From Brooklawnia sp032229645 (lineage in GTDB: Bacteria; Actinomycetota; Actinomycetes; Propionibacteriales; Propionibacteriaceae), in the NCBI GenBank assembly GCA_963722295.1, contig CAVRLB010000001.1, positions 1 through 64,000 on the forward strand: a stretch of DNA of 64,000 bases, given 5' to 3'. Made by a program: the position numbers and the translations under genes. Below, in pieces: positions 45,648 through 54,924 of this stretch. The notes below the pieces were generated by a model, which was given only the letters and a program-made list of their open reading frames with translations, did not search any database and was not told the DNA's origin. Each line of letters starts with the position of its first letter. Position 1 is the stretch's first letter.

Positions 45648-47018
45648 ATGAGCGAACCGCAAGCAGTGGCGAACAGCCAGTTGCCGAGCAGGGCCCAACG
45701 CCTCGATCAGCTGGCGTTCGGACGCGAGCACGGCAAGCTCCTCGTAGGCTCCGGCGTCGGTTGGGCACTGGACGCCATGGATGTCGGCCTGATCAGCTAT
45801 GTCATGACAGCCCTCGCCGTGAGCTGGGATCTCTCGAACACTCAGCTGAGTTGGATCGGGTCGATCGGATTCGTTGGGATGATGATCGGTGCCTCGGTGG
45901 GTGGATTGCTCGCCGACCGGATCGGGCGCCGAAACGTCTTCGCGCTCACCCTGTTGATTTATGGCATCGCGACCGGGATGGCTGCCTTCTCGGTCGGCGT
46001 CGCCATGCTGATGGCGCTGCGGTTCGTCGTGGGTCTCGGTTTGGGTGCTGAGCTTCCGGTCGCCTCCACCCTGGTCAGCGAATTTGCGCCGCAGCGGATC
46101 CGCGGCCGGATGGTCGTCTGGCTGGAGAGCTTCTGGGCACTCGGCTGGATCATGGCCGCGCTGCTCGGCTACTTCCTGGTACCGAAGGAGATCGGTGGCT
46201 GGGCGGGCTGGCGCTGGGCGCTGCTCGTCGGTCTGGTGCCCGCCGGCTACGCGCTCGTGGTGCGGCGCGGCCTGCCCGAGTCGGTGCGCTTCCTCGAGTC
46301 GAAGGGTCGCCTCACCGAGGCAGAAGAGTCCGTCCGTGAGTTCGAGAAGCATTCGGGTGTTTCCCCTAGCGTCGATATTGAGACCGCTGTCAAGCAGACT
46401 CCGGTCAGTGTCGGGACCGCCCAGCAGCAGCGCAGTTCGCTCTTCTCGCCCGAACTCCGTCGCCGCACGATTGCCTTGTGGGCGGTTTGGTTCTTCGTCA
46501 ACCTCAGTTACTACGGCGCGTTCACCTGGATGCCTACTCTGCTGCTACGGCAAGGGCATTCGCTGGTGCGCTCGTTCGAGTACACGCTGATCATCACGCT
46601 GGCCCAGGTGCCCGGCTATGCGGTGGCTGCCTGGTTGATCGAGAAATGGGGACGCCGCCCAACGCTGGCGAGCTTCCTGCTCGGCTCCGGTATAGCGGCC
46701 GTGCTCTTCGGCATGCAGACCTCGCCGGCCGGCATCATTGCGGCCGGCTGCGCCCTCAGCTTCTTCAACCTCGGCGCCTGGGGTGCGCTCTATGCGATCG
46801 GGCCGGAGATCTACCCGACCGCCATGCGCGGCACCGGAACCGGCGCTGCGTCGGCGACCGGGCGGGTGGCGGCGATCATCGCGCCGTTGTGCGTCCCGCT
46901 GCTGTTGACCTCCGGTGGCAATCCGCTGGTCTTCGGTGTTTTCGGGGCATCATTCCTGATCGCGGCCGGCAGCGCGCTGGCGCTGCCGGAGCGGCGCCGT
47001 CAGGAAATGGTCGAGTGA
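45648..47018 (+). CDS. MFS transporter, metabolite:proton symporter type
   Basis: A 456-residue twelve-helix carrier. Motif A appears as GLLADRIGRRNVF near residue 88, preceded by GWALDAMDVGLISYVMTALA, and the second conserved loop as FAPQRIRGRMVVWLESFWALGW. The sequence falls in the aromatic acid / SV2-like branch of the major facilitator superfamily; the substrate cannot be read. GGAGG lies before the ATG. It stands alone between the CblS-like gene (divergent) and dusB. Confidence 0.85.
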   Translation: MSEPQAVANSQLPSRAQRLDQLAFGREHGKLLVGSGVGWALDAMDVGLISYVMTALAVSWDLSNTQLSWIGSIGFVGMMIGASVGGLLADRIGRRNVFALTLLIYGIATGMAAFSVGVAMLMALRFVVGLGLGAELPVASTLVSEFAPQRIRGRMVVWLESFWALGWIMAALLGYFLVPKEIGGWAGWRWALLVGLVPAGYALVVRRGLPESVRFLESKGRLTEAEESVREFEKHSGVSPSVDIETAVKQTPVSVGTAQQQRSSLFSPELRRRTIALWAVWFFVNLSYYGAFTWMPTLLLRQGHSLVRSFEYTLIITLAQVPGYAVAAWLIEKWGRRPTLASFLLGSGIAAVLFGMQTSPAGIIAAGCALSFFNLGAWGALYAIGPEIYPTAMRGTGTGAASATGRVAAIIAPLCVPLLLTSGGNPLVFGVFGASFLIAAGSALALPERRRQEMVE

Positions 47019-47063
47019 GCGTCGATAGCTGACCGCTTGCACGGATTGTCTAGCCTGGAAGCG

Positions 47064-48242
47064 ATGACCACGACCCAGACCACACCGACCCGGCTGTTGC
47101 CCGAGCTGCGGCTGAGTTCGCCGTCCAATCGCGACGCATTGGTGATCGACACCCCGGTGATCCTCGCGCCGATGGCTGGTGTCACGAACGCGGCCTACCG
47201 GCAGCTCTGCCGCGAGCAGGGTGCCGGACTCTACGTCTGCGAGATGATCACCTCTCGCGGCTTGGTGGTCGGGGACCCGAAGACCGCCGAGATGCTGGCC
47301 TTCTGGCCCGAGGAAGAGGTGCGCTCGGTGCAGACCTATGGCGTCGACCCGGTCTCGCTCGAAGTCGCCGTCGACATCTTGTGCAAGGGTTTCGGAGTCG
47401 ACCACATCGACCTGAACTTCGGCTGTCCGGTACCCAAGGTCACCCGCAAGGGCGGCGGGGGAGTACTGCCCTGGAAACTCGACCTGGTTCGCGAGATCAT
47501 GGCAAGCACCGTGCAGACCGCCGATCGATTTGGGGTCCCGGTAACCATCAAGACGCGGATCGGTATCGACGATCGGCATCTGACATTCCTCGATATGGCT
47601 CGCTTGGCCGAGGACAGCGGGGTGGCCGCGATCTGCCTGCATGCGCGCACGGTCGCCGAGGCATATTCGGGGCACGCCCACTGGGATGCCATCACGCAGC
47701 TGGTGCAGGCAGTCGACATTCCGGTGCTCGGCAACGGTGACATCTGGGAGGCCAAGGACGCGGTCGCGATGATCGAGCAGACCGGCTGCGCCGGAGTTGA
47801 GGTCGGACGCGGCTGTCTCGGCAGGCCGTGGCTCTTCCGCGATCTCGCCGGCGCCATCGCGGGCGAGGACGAGACGGTCTTGCCCAGTCTTGGTGAGGTC
47901 TGTCAGATCGTCCGCAGGCATGGCGAACTGCTCGCCAGGTTGTGGGGTGAGGAGCACGGTATGAAAGACCTGCGCAAGCATATGGCCTGGTATTTCAAGG
48001 GTTTCCCGGTCGGCGGCGAGCTACGGCATACTCTCGGCATGGTCTCCAGCCTGGCCGAACTCGACACGCTGCTGGCCCAGCTGGATCCTGACGTCGACTA
48101 TCCGACCGCCGAACTCGGACGTCCACGCGGACGACAAGGCAGCCCACGCTCGAAGGTCACCATGCCATGGGGGTGGCTGGACGATCGTTGCGGTCTCGAA
48201 CTGGATCTCAGTGAGGCCGAGCTCGAGACCTCCGGCGGCTAA
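47064..48242 (+). CDS. dusB: tRNA-dihydrouridine synthase
   Basis: A 392-residue Dus flavoenzyme. Core motifs are PVILAPMAGVTNAAYRQLCR near residue 30, the catalytic-cysteine motif DLNFGCPVPKVTRKGGGG near residue 118, VTIKTRIG, ICLHARTVAEAYSGHAHW and VLGNGDIW. It reduces uridines in the tRNA D loop using FMN and NADPH. The last 100 residues form the helical RNA-binding domain. TAGCCT lies seven bases before the ATG and no Shine-Dalgarno sequence is seen, so the mRNA may be leaderless. An upstream in-frame TTG at 47037 is less likely. Confidence 0.92.
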   Translation: MTTTQTTPTRLLPELRLSSPSNRDALVIDTPVILAPMAGVTNAAYRQLCREQGAGLYVCEMITSRGLVVGDPKTAEMLAFWPEEEVRSVQTYGVDPVSLEVAVDILCKGFGVDHIDLNFGCPVPKVTRKGGGGVLPWKLDLVREIMASTVQTADRFGVPVTIKTRIGIDDRHLTFLDMARLAEDSGVAAICLHARTVAEAYSGHAHWDAITQLVQAVDIPVLGNGDIWEAKDAVAMIEQTGCAGVEVGRGCLGRPWLFRDLAGAIAGEDETVLPSLGEVCQIVRRHGELLARLWGEEHGMKDLRKHMAWYFKGFPVGGELRHTLGMVSSLAELDTLLAQLDPDVDYPTAELGRPRGRQGSPRSKVTMPWGWLDDRCGLELDLSEAELETSGG

Positions 48243-48246
48243 GTCT

Positions 48247-48267
48247 GATCCAGGCTAAGCCTGGATC
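48247..48267 (+). terminator. Palindrome after dusB
   Basis: GATCCAGGCT and AGCCTGGATC form a perfect 10-bp inverted repeat with a single base between them, starting four bases after the dusB stop. A real RNA hairpin would open a few central pairs. It has no T tract. Confidence 0.5.
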
Positions 48268-48318
48268 TGGGCTAAGGACCTTCGAGAGAACTACCGCTAC
48301 GTGTGTCAGGCTAGGCGC

Positions 48319-49452
48319 ATGAGTTCTTCGGACGCATTGCAGCCCAATGCGCGGGCCGTCAGCTGGGCCGCCACGATGGCCGGGCATGGCGATGAACTCG
48401 TCACCGCGCATCGCGACAGCCATGTGGGCATCGCGCGCGGAGCCCCGATCGGACGCGAAGCCCGCGAGGACCGTGAAGCCGGCTGGCTGCGTCCGGGTGC
48501 GACATTTGCTCACGGTTCCGGTAACCGGGCGCGCGAGGAGGAGCCGGATTCCGAACGCACCTGTTTCGAACGAGACCGCGACAGGATCGTCCATTCGACG
48601 GCTTTTCGTAGGCTGGCAGGCAAGACCCAGGTCGTGGTCTATCCGACCGATCATCAGCGCACCCGGCTCACCCACGCGCTGGAGGTGGCACAGGTGGCCA
48701 CCTCGGTCGCCCGCGCGGTGGCAGCCAATGTCAGCTTGACCGAGGCGATCGCGCTCGGTCACGATTGCGGGCATGGCCCCGGCGGACATGCCTCCGAGGA
48801 GGCATTCGACGCCTTCTTGCCGGATGGGTTCGACCATGGGCCTTGGGGTGCCGATGTAGCGCTCGCCGAACTCAATCTGTGCGCTGAGACACTCGACGGC
48901 ATCCGCAACCACTCGTGGTCGCGGCAGGCACCGGCGACCATCGAAGGCGAGATCGTCAGCTGGGCCGACCGGATCGCGTACTGCGCGCATGACTTGGAGG
49001 ACGCGGCATCGGCCGGCATCGTCCACCTGGACGACCTGCCGGAGTTGGTCTCGGCGCGGCTGGGTACCGGACGACGCGAACAACTCAGCGTGCTGATCCG
49101 AAGCCTCTCCCGCAGCATCGTGGAGGCCGGTCAGGTGGGTATGAATGCGGGCGACGCCGAGGCACTGGCGGAGCTACGGCGCTTCAACTACCGGCAAATC
49201 TATACGCGTTCGGAATCGCTGGAACAGTCGCAGGCGGTAATCGCGGTGCTTCAGGACCTGGTCTCGTATTACATCGAGCATCCATCGCGGTTGCCGGAGG
49301 CCTTCCGAAGCGATGACCGTGTGCTCGCGGCCGTCACCTATGTCGCGGGAATGACCGACAGATTCGCCTTCGATCAGGCAGAGAATCTGCTGGGCTGGGC
49401 GAGGCGCGAACTGCCGCGCAGCATGGGTCATGGTGTCGGCCCGGTGAGGTGA
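48319..49452 (+). CDS. dgt: Deoxyguanosinetriphosphate triphosphohydrolase-like
   Basis: A 377-residue HD-domain dNTP triphosphohydrolase. The signature segment is FRRLAGKTQVV with TDHQRTRLTHALEVAQVATSVARA, followed by the HD motif in LGHDCGHGPGGHASEEAF. A later ISWADRIAYCAHDLEDA-type segment (VSWADRIAYCAHD) supplies the fourth metal ligand. It controls dNTP pools. It directly precedes dnaG, a very common actinobacterial order. ATG 48319 is preferred over GTG 48301 because CAGGCT lies six bases before it. Confidence 0.92.
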   Translation: MSSSDALQPNARAVSWAATMAGHGDELVTAHRDSHVGIARGAPIGREAREDREAGWLRPGATFAHGSGNRAREEEPDSERTCFERDRDRIVHSTAFRRLAGKTQVVVYPTDHQRTRLTHALEVAQVATSVARAVAANVSLTEAIALGHDCGHGPGGHASEEAFDAFLPDGFDHGPWGADVALAELNLCAETLDGIRNHSWSRQAPATIEGEIVSWADRIAYCAHDLEDAASAGIVHLDDLPELVSARLGTGRREQLSVLIRSLSRSIVEAGQVGMNAGDAEALAELRRFNYRQIYTRSESLEQSQAVIAVLQDLVSYYIEHPSRLPEAFRSDDRVLAAVTYVAGMTDRFAFDQAENLLGWARRELPRSMGHGVGPVR

Positions 49453-49489
49453 AAAACCGGGGCCTGCGGGCACGGCTAAACTTGCCGCC

Positions 49490-51364
49490 ATGGCCACCCG
49501 GATCAACGATGAAGACATCGCGTTGGTTCGTGAGCGAGCCCGCATCGATGAGATCGTCGGCGCCTACGTCCAGCTGCGCAACGCCGGGGGAGGGTCGCTG
49601 AAGGGGCTGTGCCCGTTCCACGACGAGAAGACGCCCAGTTTTCAGGTCACGCCTTCGCGTGGCTTCTACTACTGCTTCGGTTGTGGTGAGGGCGGCGATG
49701 TCATCACCTTCTTGCAGAAGATCGACAATCTGACTTTCGCCGAGGCCGTCCAGGCCCTGGCTGACAAGACGGGCGTCCAACTGCGGATCAGCGATGACGG
49801 CAGGCCGGCCGCCCAGCCGGGCCTGCGACAGCGGATACTGGCGGCAAATCAGGCTGCTTGCGAGTTCTATCAGGGCCAGATCACCACCCCGGAGGCTGTG
49901 ATCTTCCGGCAGTTCGTCGACGGGCGTGGCTTCGGGCGCCAGGCTGCCGAACACTTCAGCATGGGCTACGCCCCCAAGGACGGCCGGGCACTGCATAATC
50001 ACCTGCGCAGCGGCGGATTCGGCGACGATGAGCTGGTGAAAGCCGGCCTGATCCGCGAATCGGGCTGGGACTATTTCCAGGGCAGGGTGATCTGGCCGAT
50101 CAAGGACTCTGCGCAATCGGTGCTCGGCTTCGGCGCCCGCCGGGTCTTCGACGACGACCGGATGCCGGCCAAGTACATCAACACTCCCGAGACAGCCGTG
50201 TACAAGAAGTCACACGTGCTCTACGGGCTCGATCTGGCCAGGCAGCCGATCGGCAAGAAGTCGCAGGCCGTGGTCGTCGAGGGCTACACAGATGTGATGG
50301 CCTGCCATCTGTCGGGCATTGATACGGCTGTGGCATCCTGCGGCACCGCTTTCGGTGCCGATCATGCACGGATGCTGCAGCGGCTGATGGGCAACAGCGA
50401 TGCGTTCAGCGGTGAGATCGTCTTCACCTTCGATGGGGACGCGGCCGGGCAGGCGGCGGCACTCAAGGTCTTCAATCTCGATCAGACCTTCGTCGCGCAG
50501 ACCTATGTCGCTGTGGAGCCGAACGGGCTCGATCCGTGCGATCTGCGGTTGAGCTCGGGGGAGCCAGCGGTACGCGAACTGGTTGGACGCCGAGTTCCGC
50601 TCTATCGCTTCGTCATGCGAAACGTGGTCGGCCAATACGATCTCGACCGTGTCGATGGACGCCTGCAGGCGGTCCGGGCAGCAGCTCCGCTGGTGTCAAG
50701 CGTCCGCGACAGCTCGCTGGTGCGCGGTTACCTCCACGATCTCGCCCAGCTGGTCGGTATGGACGTCGAAGAGGTGCGCCAGGTCGTCTCGCAGCAGACG
50801 CGCAGGTCGATGCCGGCCGCCCAGGAGCCGCCCAAACAGCGCGTCCAGAGGTCAGCCGATGTCGATGAAGCTCCGGCGCTGGATGGTTTGTCGTTGCCCT
50901 GGCCCGACCCGCGCGATCGCAGCATCGTCGTCGAGCGCGACACCGTGAAACTGATGCTGCAGTATCCGATGCTCTTCGACACCGCCTGGAATGGTGTCAG
51001 CCCGGACGACTTCACCCACCCTGCCTACCGGGCCGTTTTCGAGGTCATCTTGGCAACGCCGCTTCAGGCACACGGCTGGACGGAGCAACTCCAGGCAGCC
51101 ACCTTGGATGATGTTGCTCGTCAACTGCAGGTCGCCTTGCTGGTCGAGGGTGTGCATCACGACCCCGACGAGGCCTACGCATCGGCGTATACCGCGAAGC
51201 TGCAGTTGCTGACCACGTTGCGCAAACTCGCAGATCTGAAATCACGGCTGCAGCGCATCAATCCGGTCGAGCACGCGTCCAGCCATAAGCAGGCGTTCAC
51301 CGAACTCATCGCGTTGGAAACTCGGCGCCGTACCCTCGAGCAGATCAGCACCGGAGCAGATTGA
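49490..51364 (+). CDS. dnaG: DNA primase
   Basis: A 624-residue primase. The CHC2 zinc finger is CPFHDEKTPSF with YYCFGCGEGGDVI (about residues 40-70). The N-terminal catalytic subdomain follows, then TOPRIM with VVVEGYTDVMACHLSG and the metal-binding FTFDGDAAGQAA (near residue 310). The C-terminal helicase-interacting region starts near residue 475. It makes RNA primers for replication. TAAACT lies eight bases before the ATG, a likely -10. It follows dgt and precedes a sigma factor gene, a macromolecular-synthesis-like arrangement. Confidence 0.95.
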   Translation: MATRINDEDIALVRERARIDEIVGAYVQLRNAGGGSLKGLCPFHDEKTPSFQVTPSRGFYYCFGCGEGGDVITFLQKIDNLTFAEAVQALADKTGVQLRISDDGRPAAQPGLRQRILAANQAACEFYQGQITTPEAVIFRQFVDGRGFGRQAAEHFSMGYAPKDGRALHNHLRSGGFGDDELVKAGLIRESGWDYFQGRVIWPIKDSAQSVLGFGARRVFDDDRMPAKYINTPETAVYKKSHVLYGLDLARQPIGKKSQAVVVEGYTDVMACHLSGIDTAVASCGTAFGADHARMLQRLMGNSDAFSGEIVFTFDGDAAGQAAALKVFNLDQTFVAQTYVAVEPNGLDPCDLRLSSGEPAVRELVGRRVPLYRFVMRNVVGQYDLDRVDGRLQAVRAAAPLVSSVRDSSLVRGYLHDLAQLVGMDVEEVRQVVSQQTRRSMPAAQEPPKQRVQRSADVDEAPALDGLSLPWPDPRDRSIVVERDTVKLMLQYPMLFDTAWNGVSPDDFTHPAYRAVFEVILATPLQAHGWTEQLQAATLDDVARQLQVALLVEGVHHDPDEAYASAYTAKLQLLTTLRKLADLKSRLQRINPVEHASSHKQAFTELIALETRRRTLEQISTGAD

Positions 51365-51415
51365 CCCGGCTTTCGCGTCGTTTCCACAGCATCTGGTGTT
51401 GTCCGTTTCCTTGCT

Positions 51416-52291
51416 GTGGATAAGTCCCATCAGATACCGGGCCCGGCTGATGCTAGAGCTATGTTCTTCGAAGCTACTGATGCCGTTCTACTGAATGGCG
51501 ACGACGAGATCCGGCTGGCCGAGACGATTGAGGCAGGCGTGACAGCAGAGCACGCGCTGGCGGACCGCTCGTTCGGCTGCAGAGCCGATCCGGCGGACCT
51601 CGAGCGAGTGGCCGCAATCGGGCGAGCCGCCCAGGACGAATTCTTCATCGGGAACCTGCCAATGGTGGCCAGTCTCGCGCACACCTGGGCCGATCGCGCT
51701 GGTGTAGCCGCGGAGGAGCTCTTTCAGGAAGGCTGCGTGGGGCTCGGCCGGGCGATCCGGCGCTGGGACCACCGTCGCGGCTACCGATTCTCAAGTTTGG
51801 CATGGCCGATCGTGGAGACGGAGATCTCGCGTGCCGCGCTACGCCGTTGTGGTGCGATTGAGGCCAGCATCTTCCGACTGCGCAATGCGATGCAACTGAG
51901 GCGCTCCCAGGAGCAGTTGGAGATGCTGCTCGGGCGCGAGGTGGCTGTGGACGAACTCGCCGACTATCTGGGTCGTGATGTACGTGTCGTTGCCGAGGCA
52001 GTGCGGCTCAGCGCCCCTGGTCGCCTGACCGACGATCTGCTGGCGGTGCTGCCAGATCAGGCAACGAGACCGGGCTGCGACGAGATGCACCCAAGCGCGA
52101 AGCAATGGCTCGACAAATTGCCGCGCCCAGAAGCCGATATCCTACGATGCACTTTCGGCGTCGGTGAACCTCCCATGACGCGGGCTGCGGTCGCAGCCCG
52201 GATGGGCCTGAGCGTGTCGACGATCCGGCGGCTCGAGCAGCGAGGATTGACACGGCTGCGGACCCTCATGAAAGCGGAGCAGGCCGCCTGA
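51416..52291 (+). CDS. Sigma-70 family RNA polymerase sigma factor
   Basis: A 291-residue sigma factor with regions 1.2 to 4. Region 1.2 is DEIRLAETIEAGVTAEHAL. Region 2 is FFIGNLPMVASLAHTWADRAGVAAEELFQEGCVGLGRAIRRWDHRRGYRFSSLAWPIVETEISRA (about residues 75-140). Region 3 follows, and region 4 ends with the HTH AAVAARMGLSVSTIRRLEQRGLTRLRTL. It lacks the full N-terminal region of the housekeeping sigma and region 2.4 lacks the usual WWIRQAI, so it is probably an alternative (group 2/3-like) sigma. GTG 51416 is chosen because residues 10-30 look like region 1.2; ATG 51461 is the alternative. No anti-sigma factor is adjacent. Confidence 0.85.
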   Translation: MDKSHQIPGPADARAMFFEATDAVLLNGDDEIRLAETIEAGVTAEHALADRSFGCRADPADLERVAAIGRAAQDEFFIGNLPMVASLAHTWADRAGVAAEELFQEGCVGLGRAIRRWDHRRGYRFSSLAWPIVETEISRAALRRCGAIEASIFRLRNAMQLRRSQEQLEMLLGREVAVDELADYLGRDVRVVAEAVRLSAPGRLTDDLLAVLPDQATRPGCDEMHPSAKQWLDKLPRPEADILRCTFGVGEPPMTRAAVAARMGLSVSTIRRLEQRGLTRLRTLMKAEQAA

Positions 52292-52321
52292 TGGGTGGAG
52301 CAGAGGTGAAAGAATTGAAGC

Positions 52322-52825
52322 ATGGCCGATCGCGCGATGCACAAGCTGACCAAGGACGAGATCGTCGAGCTTCGCAAGGTGCTGGGCGCACGTCCGGATG
52401 TGCTGGTGTCGGCTCGGGGACCGCAGGCATTCGTGGCGCTGTTACGCGATCGGCTGGTGGTGCGCAGAGAGCAGGGCTGGCAGTTTGTCGCGTGGGCAGA
52501 TGTTCAGCGCGGCGGCTGGGATTCGGACAACCGGCGGCTCTACTGGGAACTGGTCGACGGCACCCGTTCTGAGGTCGAGTTGAACCAGAGCAGCGCACTG
52601 CCGCATGCCTTCGCCGAGCGGGTGCGTGCGTCCATCGTGGTCTCGCGGCAGTTCCAGCTGGACGATGACCTGGGCACCGTGTTGATCGTCGGACGCCGTC
52701 AGCCCGGTTCCGACGACCCGATCAGCTGGCAGGCGGAGGGGCTCGGACGCTGCGATCTAACCGATCCGAGGGTGCAGTCGATCGTGCTCGGACTGGTCGA
52801 GGACGTCCGTGCCGAATATGAGTGA
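52322..52825 (+). CDS. Conserved hypothetical protein
   Basis: A 167-residue soluble protein I cannot assign. It has a helical, charged N terminus (HKLTKDEIVELRKVLGARPDVLVSA), a run of beta strands (RDRLVVRREQGWQFVAWADVQRGGWD, then RRLYWELVDGTRSEVEL), and a C-terminal segment with VSRQFQLDDDLGTVLIVGRRQ. The strand pattern resembles a small PH-like or bacterial immunoglobulin-like fold, but that is a guess. It starts 30 bases after the sigma factor and may be co-transcribed with it. Confidence 0.65.
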   Translation: MADRAMHKLTKDEIVELRKVLGARPDVLVSARGPQAFVALLRDRLVVRREQGWQFVAWADVQRGGWDSDNRRLYWELVDGTRSEVELNQSSALPHAFAERVRASIVVSRQFQLDDDLGTVLIVGRRQPGSDDPISWQAEGLGRCDLTDPRVQSIVLGLVEDVRAEYE

Positions 52826-53071
52826 GCCTGAGTCTGGGGGCTGGATTTCGCAGTATTGATCTGCCGGGTAGGCATTCCGGAATGCTGCCAATCGATTTGA
52901 TGGGCTGGCCGGCCGGCCCAGTGGGCACGCCAGCTGCTTACCTGCATCCTCGATGGTTGTGTCGGCAGACGGACATCGCCGGAGTCGTCCGGTTAGGACG
53001 TGTGGTCTGATTTGGGGAACCGGTGGGGGCCTGCTAGTGTTTCATCTCGCGTTGAGAAACGCGAACGCCAA
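52826..53071. other. Gap before tRNA-Asn with two palindromes
   Basis: This 246-base gap holds no gene I can support. GCATTCCGGAATGC at 52872-52885 is a perfect 14-bp palindrome, and a GC-rich near-palindrome (GGCTGGCCGGCCGGCC) follows around 52905-52922. One may end the upstream transcript; the tRNA promoter should be near 53030. Confidence 0.35.
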
Positions 53072-53147
53072 TCCCTGGTAGCTCAATTGGCAGAGCATCT
53101 GACTGTTAATCAGAGGGTTACTGGTTCGAGTCCAGTCCGGGGAGCCA
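53072..53147 (+). tRNA. tRNA-Asn (anticodon GTT)
   Basis: A 76-base tRNA folds completely: acceptor TCCCTGG with CCGGGGA, D arm GCTCAATTGGCAGAGC, anticodon loop CTGTTAA with anticodon GTT, T arm ACTGG-TTCGAGT-CCAGT, discriminator G and an encoded CCA. It stands alone before the PucR-regulated cluster. Confidence 0.97.
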
Positions 53148-53246
53148 ATCGAGTTCCGCCTGACTAGGCAATTAAAAAACTGTCTAGTGATCTGCAGACA
53201 GTCCGAAGCCGTTGGACGACCCGGACCTGGCCGATTGTCATTCGAA

Positions 53247-54761
53247 TCAGGATGCGGTGGCCTTCGGGAGTTCGCCGTGATGCGCCAGAACCTGACAGGC
53301 GAACCAGAGGTCATGGCGCGCCGAATGATCCAGCGACCCCAGGCCAAGCAATTCGCAGACCCGCCGCATGCGACGGCTTATGGTGTGGCGATGCACGCCC
53401 AGGTTGGCCGCAGCGATGTCAAGGGCTCCATCTGCGTCCAGCCAGGCAGCGAGCGTAGTCAGCAGTTCTTGGTTGCCCGGATCGATGATCGGGCCGAGCT
53501 TCGTCCGAGCGAAGGCCTCTGCCTCCCGACGCGGAAGCAGATCGACCAGATTCACCCCGGGGTTGGCTTCATCCGCCCCGTGATCGGTGTCGTGGCGCAA
53601 TAAGTCACCCAGAGCCAGGCTTCTGGCCTCGCCCAGCTCGCGCCAACTGCACGACGGCGCCCATCCCGCCCGCAGGCCGTCTTCGTCCATCTGGGTGGCA
53701 AGCCTGGCCTGCATCGAAGGCCTCGTGACGATCCACAAGCGGCCCTCCAGTTGCCCCCAAGCCGCCGGAATATCGGTAAGACGCAGCGCGCCAAGCTGGG
53801 CCTCGGTACCTTCTACGCAGCCCAGTTGAACAGGGTCGTGGGGCGTCTTGGGCCACACACTCTTCCCGGCGCGTAGAACCAGGTCGGCGTTGCCAGCGAG
53901 GGCCTCCGCAATCAGACTGGAGCGCATCTCGGCGAGCGCGGTCTCCAGGCGTCCTGTCAAGGATAGAAAGACACCCAACAGGTTCGAGGCTAGTAGGCAG
54001 GTGGAGATGGCCAGGGGATCCAGTTCCCCTGGTGCGCCTGCCACCAAGAAACCTCGCGGCTGGTCCTCGCTGCCGGCGATCGTGTGCACACACAGCTGCG
54101 AGTGTTCGTCATCGGCGAAGCTCACGGTCTTGCCGCTGGCCATGTGCTGACGGACGGCCAGACCTGCCCGAGTCAGCTGGTCGGTGTGGGTGTGCACGAG
54201 CATGCGTCCGTTGCGATCGACCAGAACGGCCCAGCCACTGATGATCTGCGCGGTGCTGCTCACCACAGACTGCGCAACATTTGGACGCCCGGCCGCCGCG
54301 ATAAGCCGGCGCTGGGCGCTATTGGTGCGACGCAGATAGGCATGCTCGGCGTCCGAACGGGACTTTGAGACCGCCTTGATGACTGCTGAGAACGGCAGTT
54401 CCCAGGGAATCTCGAAGACCGGCAAACCGTAGCGATGCGCCGAGCGAAGGAGCTCGTCGGGAACGCAGTCGTGGTGATCGCCGACTCCAAAGCCGAGAGC
54501 AACGACAGAACTGTCACACAACCTGTGAACATAGTGCCGATAGATCTCCCCGAGCTCCTCAGCGCTGGTCTCGTCGGGACGCGGCAGTCTGGAGCCGGTG
54601 GTCATGAGCACTTCGCCGGGTTCGGTGAACAAGGTCGAATCGACCAACTCGCTTTGATGAACCCAGTGAATCTGAGCGTCCAAGGCGCCATCGGCGCCCT
54701 CAAAGCGCAGCAGCAATCCGAGCGCGCGGATGCTGAGGAGTTCTCGTACGGTGACAGCCAT
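53247..54761 (-). CDS. PucR-family transcriptional regulator
   Basis: A 504-residue PucR/CdaR-type activator. The N-terminal PucR ligand domain runs MAVTVRELLSIRALGLLLRFEGADGALDAQIHWVHQSEL to about residue 130. The C-terminal HTH_30 domain contains LDIAAANLGVHRHTISRRMRRVCELLGL (about residues 455-482). The start at 54761 is the conserved MAVTVREL; the longer frame would run into the regulatory gap. It is divergent from the aminotransferase and most likely controls the 54.9-63.9 kb operon. PucR proteins usually sense purines or amino acid derivatives. Confidence 0.9.
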   Translation of the reverse strand: MAVTVRELLSIRALGLLLRFEGADGALDAQIHWVHQSELVDSTLFTEPGEVLMTTGSRLPRPDETSAEELGEIYRHYVHRLCDSSVVALGFGVGDHHDCVPDELLRSAHRYGLPVFEIPWELPFSAVIKAVSKSRSDAEHAYLRRTNSAQRRLIAAAGRPNVAQSVVSSTAQIISGWAVLVDRNGRMLVHTHTDQLTRAGLAVRQHMASGKTVSFADDEHSQLCVHTIAGSEDQPRGFLVAGAPGELDPLAISTCLLASNLLGVFLSLTGRLETALAEMRSSLIAEALAGNADLVLRAGKSVWPKTPHDPVQLGCVEGTEAQLGALRLTDIPAAWGQLEGRLWIVTRPSMQARLATQMDEDGLRAGWAPSCSWRELGEARSLALGDLLRHDTDHGADEANPGVNLVDLLPRREAEAFARTKLGPIIDPGNQELLTTLAAWLDADGALDIAAANLGVHRHTISRRMRRVCELLGLGSLDHSARHDLWFACQVLAHHGELPKATAS

Positions 54762-54801
54762 GGGTGAACTGTAGCCATCTGATACTCGCGGGCCCATGAT
54801 T

Positions 54802-54866
54802 CCAGAAATCTGGTACATGCCGTACCTGCCGTCGGTGCTTGCTACGGCTTTACAGTTTGTGCAAAC
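54802..54866. promoter_or_regulatory. Candidate operators between pucR and aminotransferase
   Basis: The 163-base divergent gap holds three short inverted repeats: CCAGA-AA-TCTGG (54802-54813), GGTAC-N5-GTACC (54812-54826, overlapping the first), and GTTTG-TG-CAAAC (54855-54866). Any could bind PucR; the choice is not possible by eye. Confidence 0.4.
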
Positions 54867-54924
54867 GAATCGGGGATCGACGCCGCTCCTCAACCCGAAG
54901 GCAGAACCAGAAGGAGCGAGGCAA

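Noticed and set aside
53072..53246. tRNA-Asn as an integration site for the 53-64 kb cluster
   Set aside because: The tRNA 3' end is not repeated elsewhere in the window and no integrase is present, so island insertion at the tRNA is not supported.
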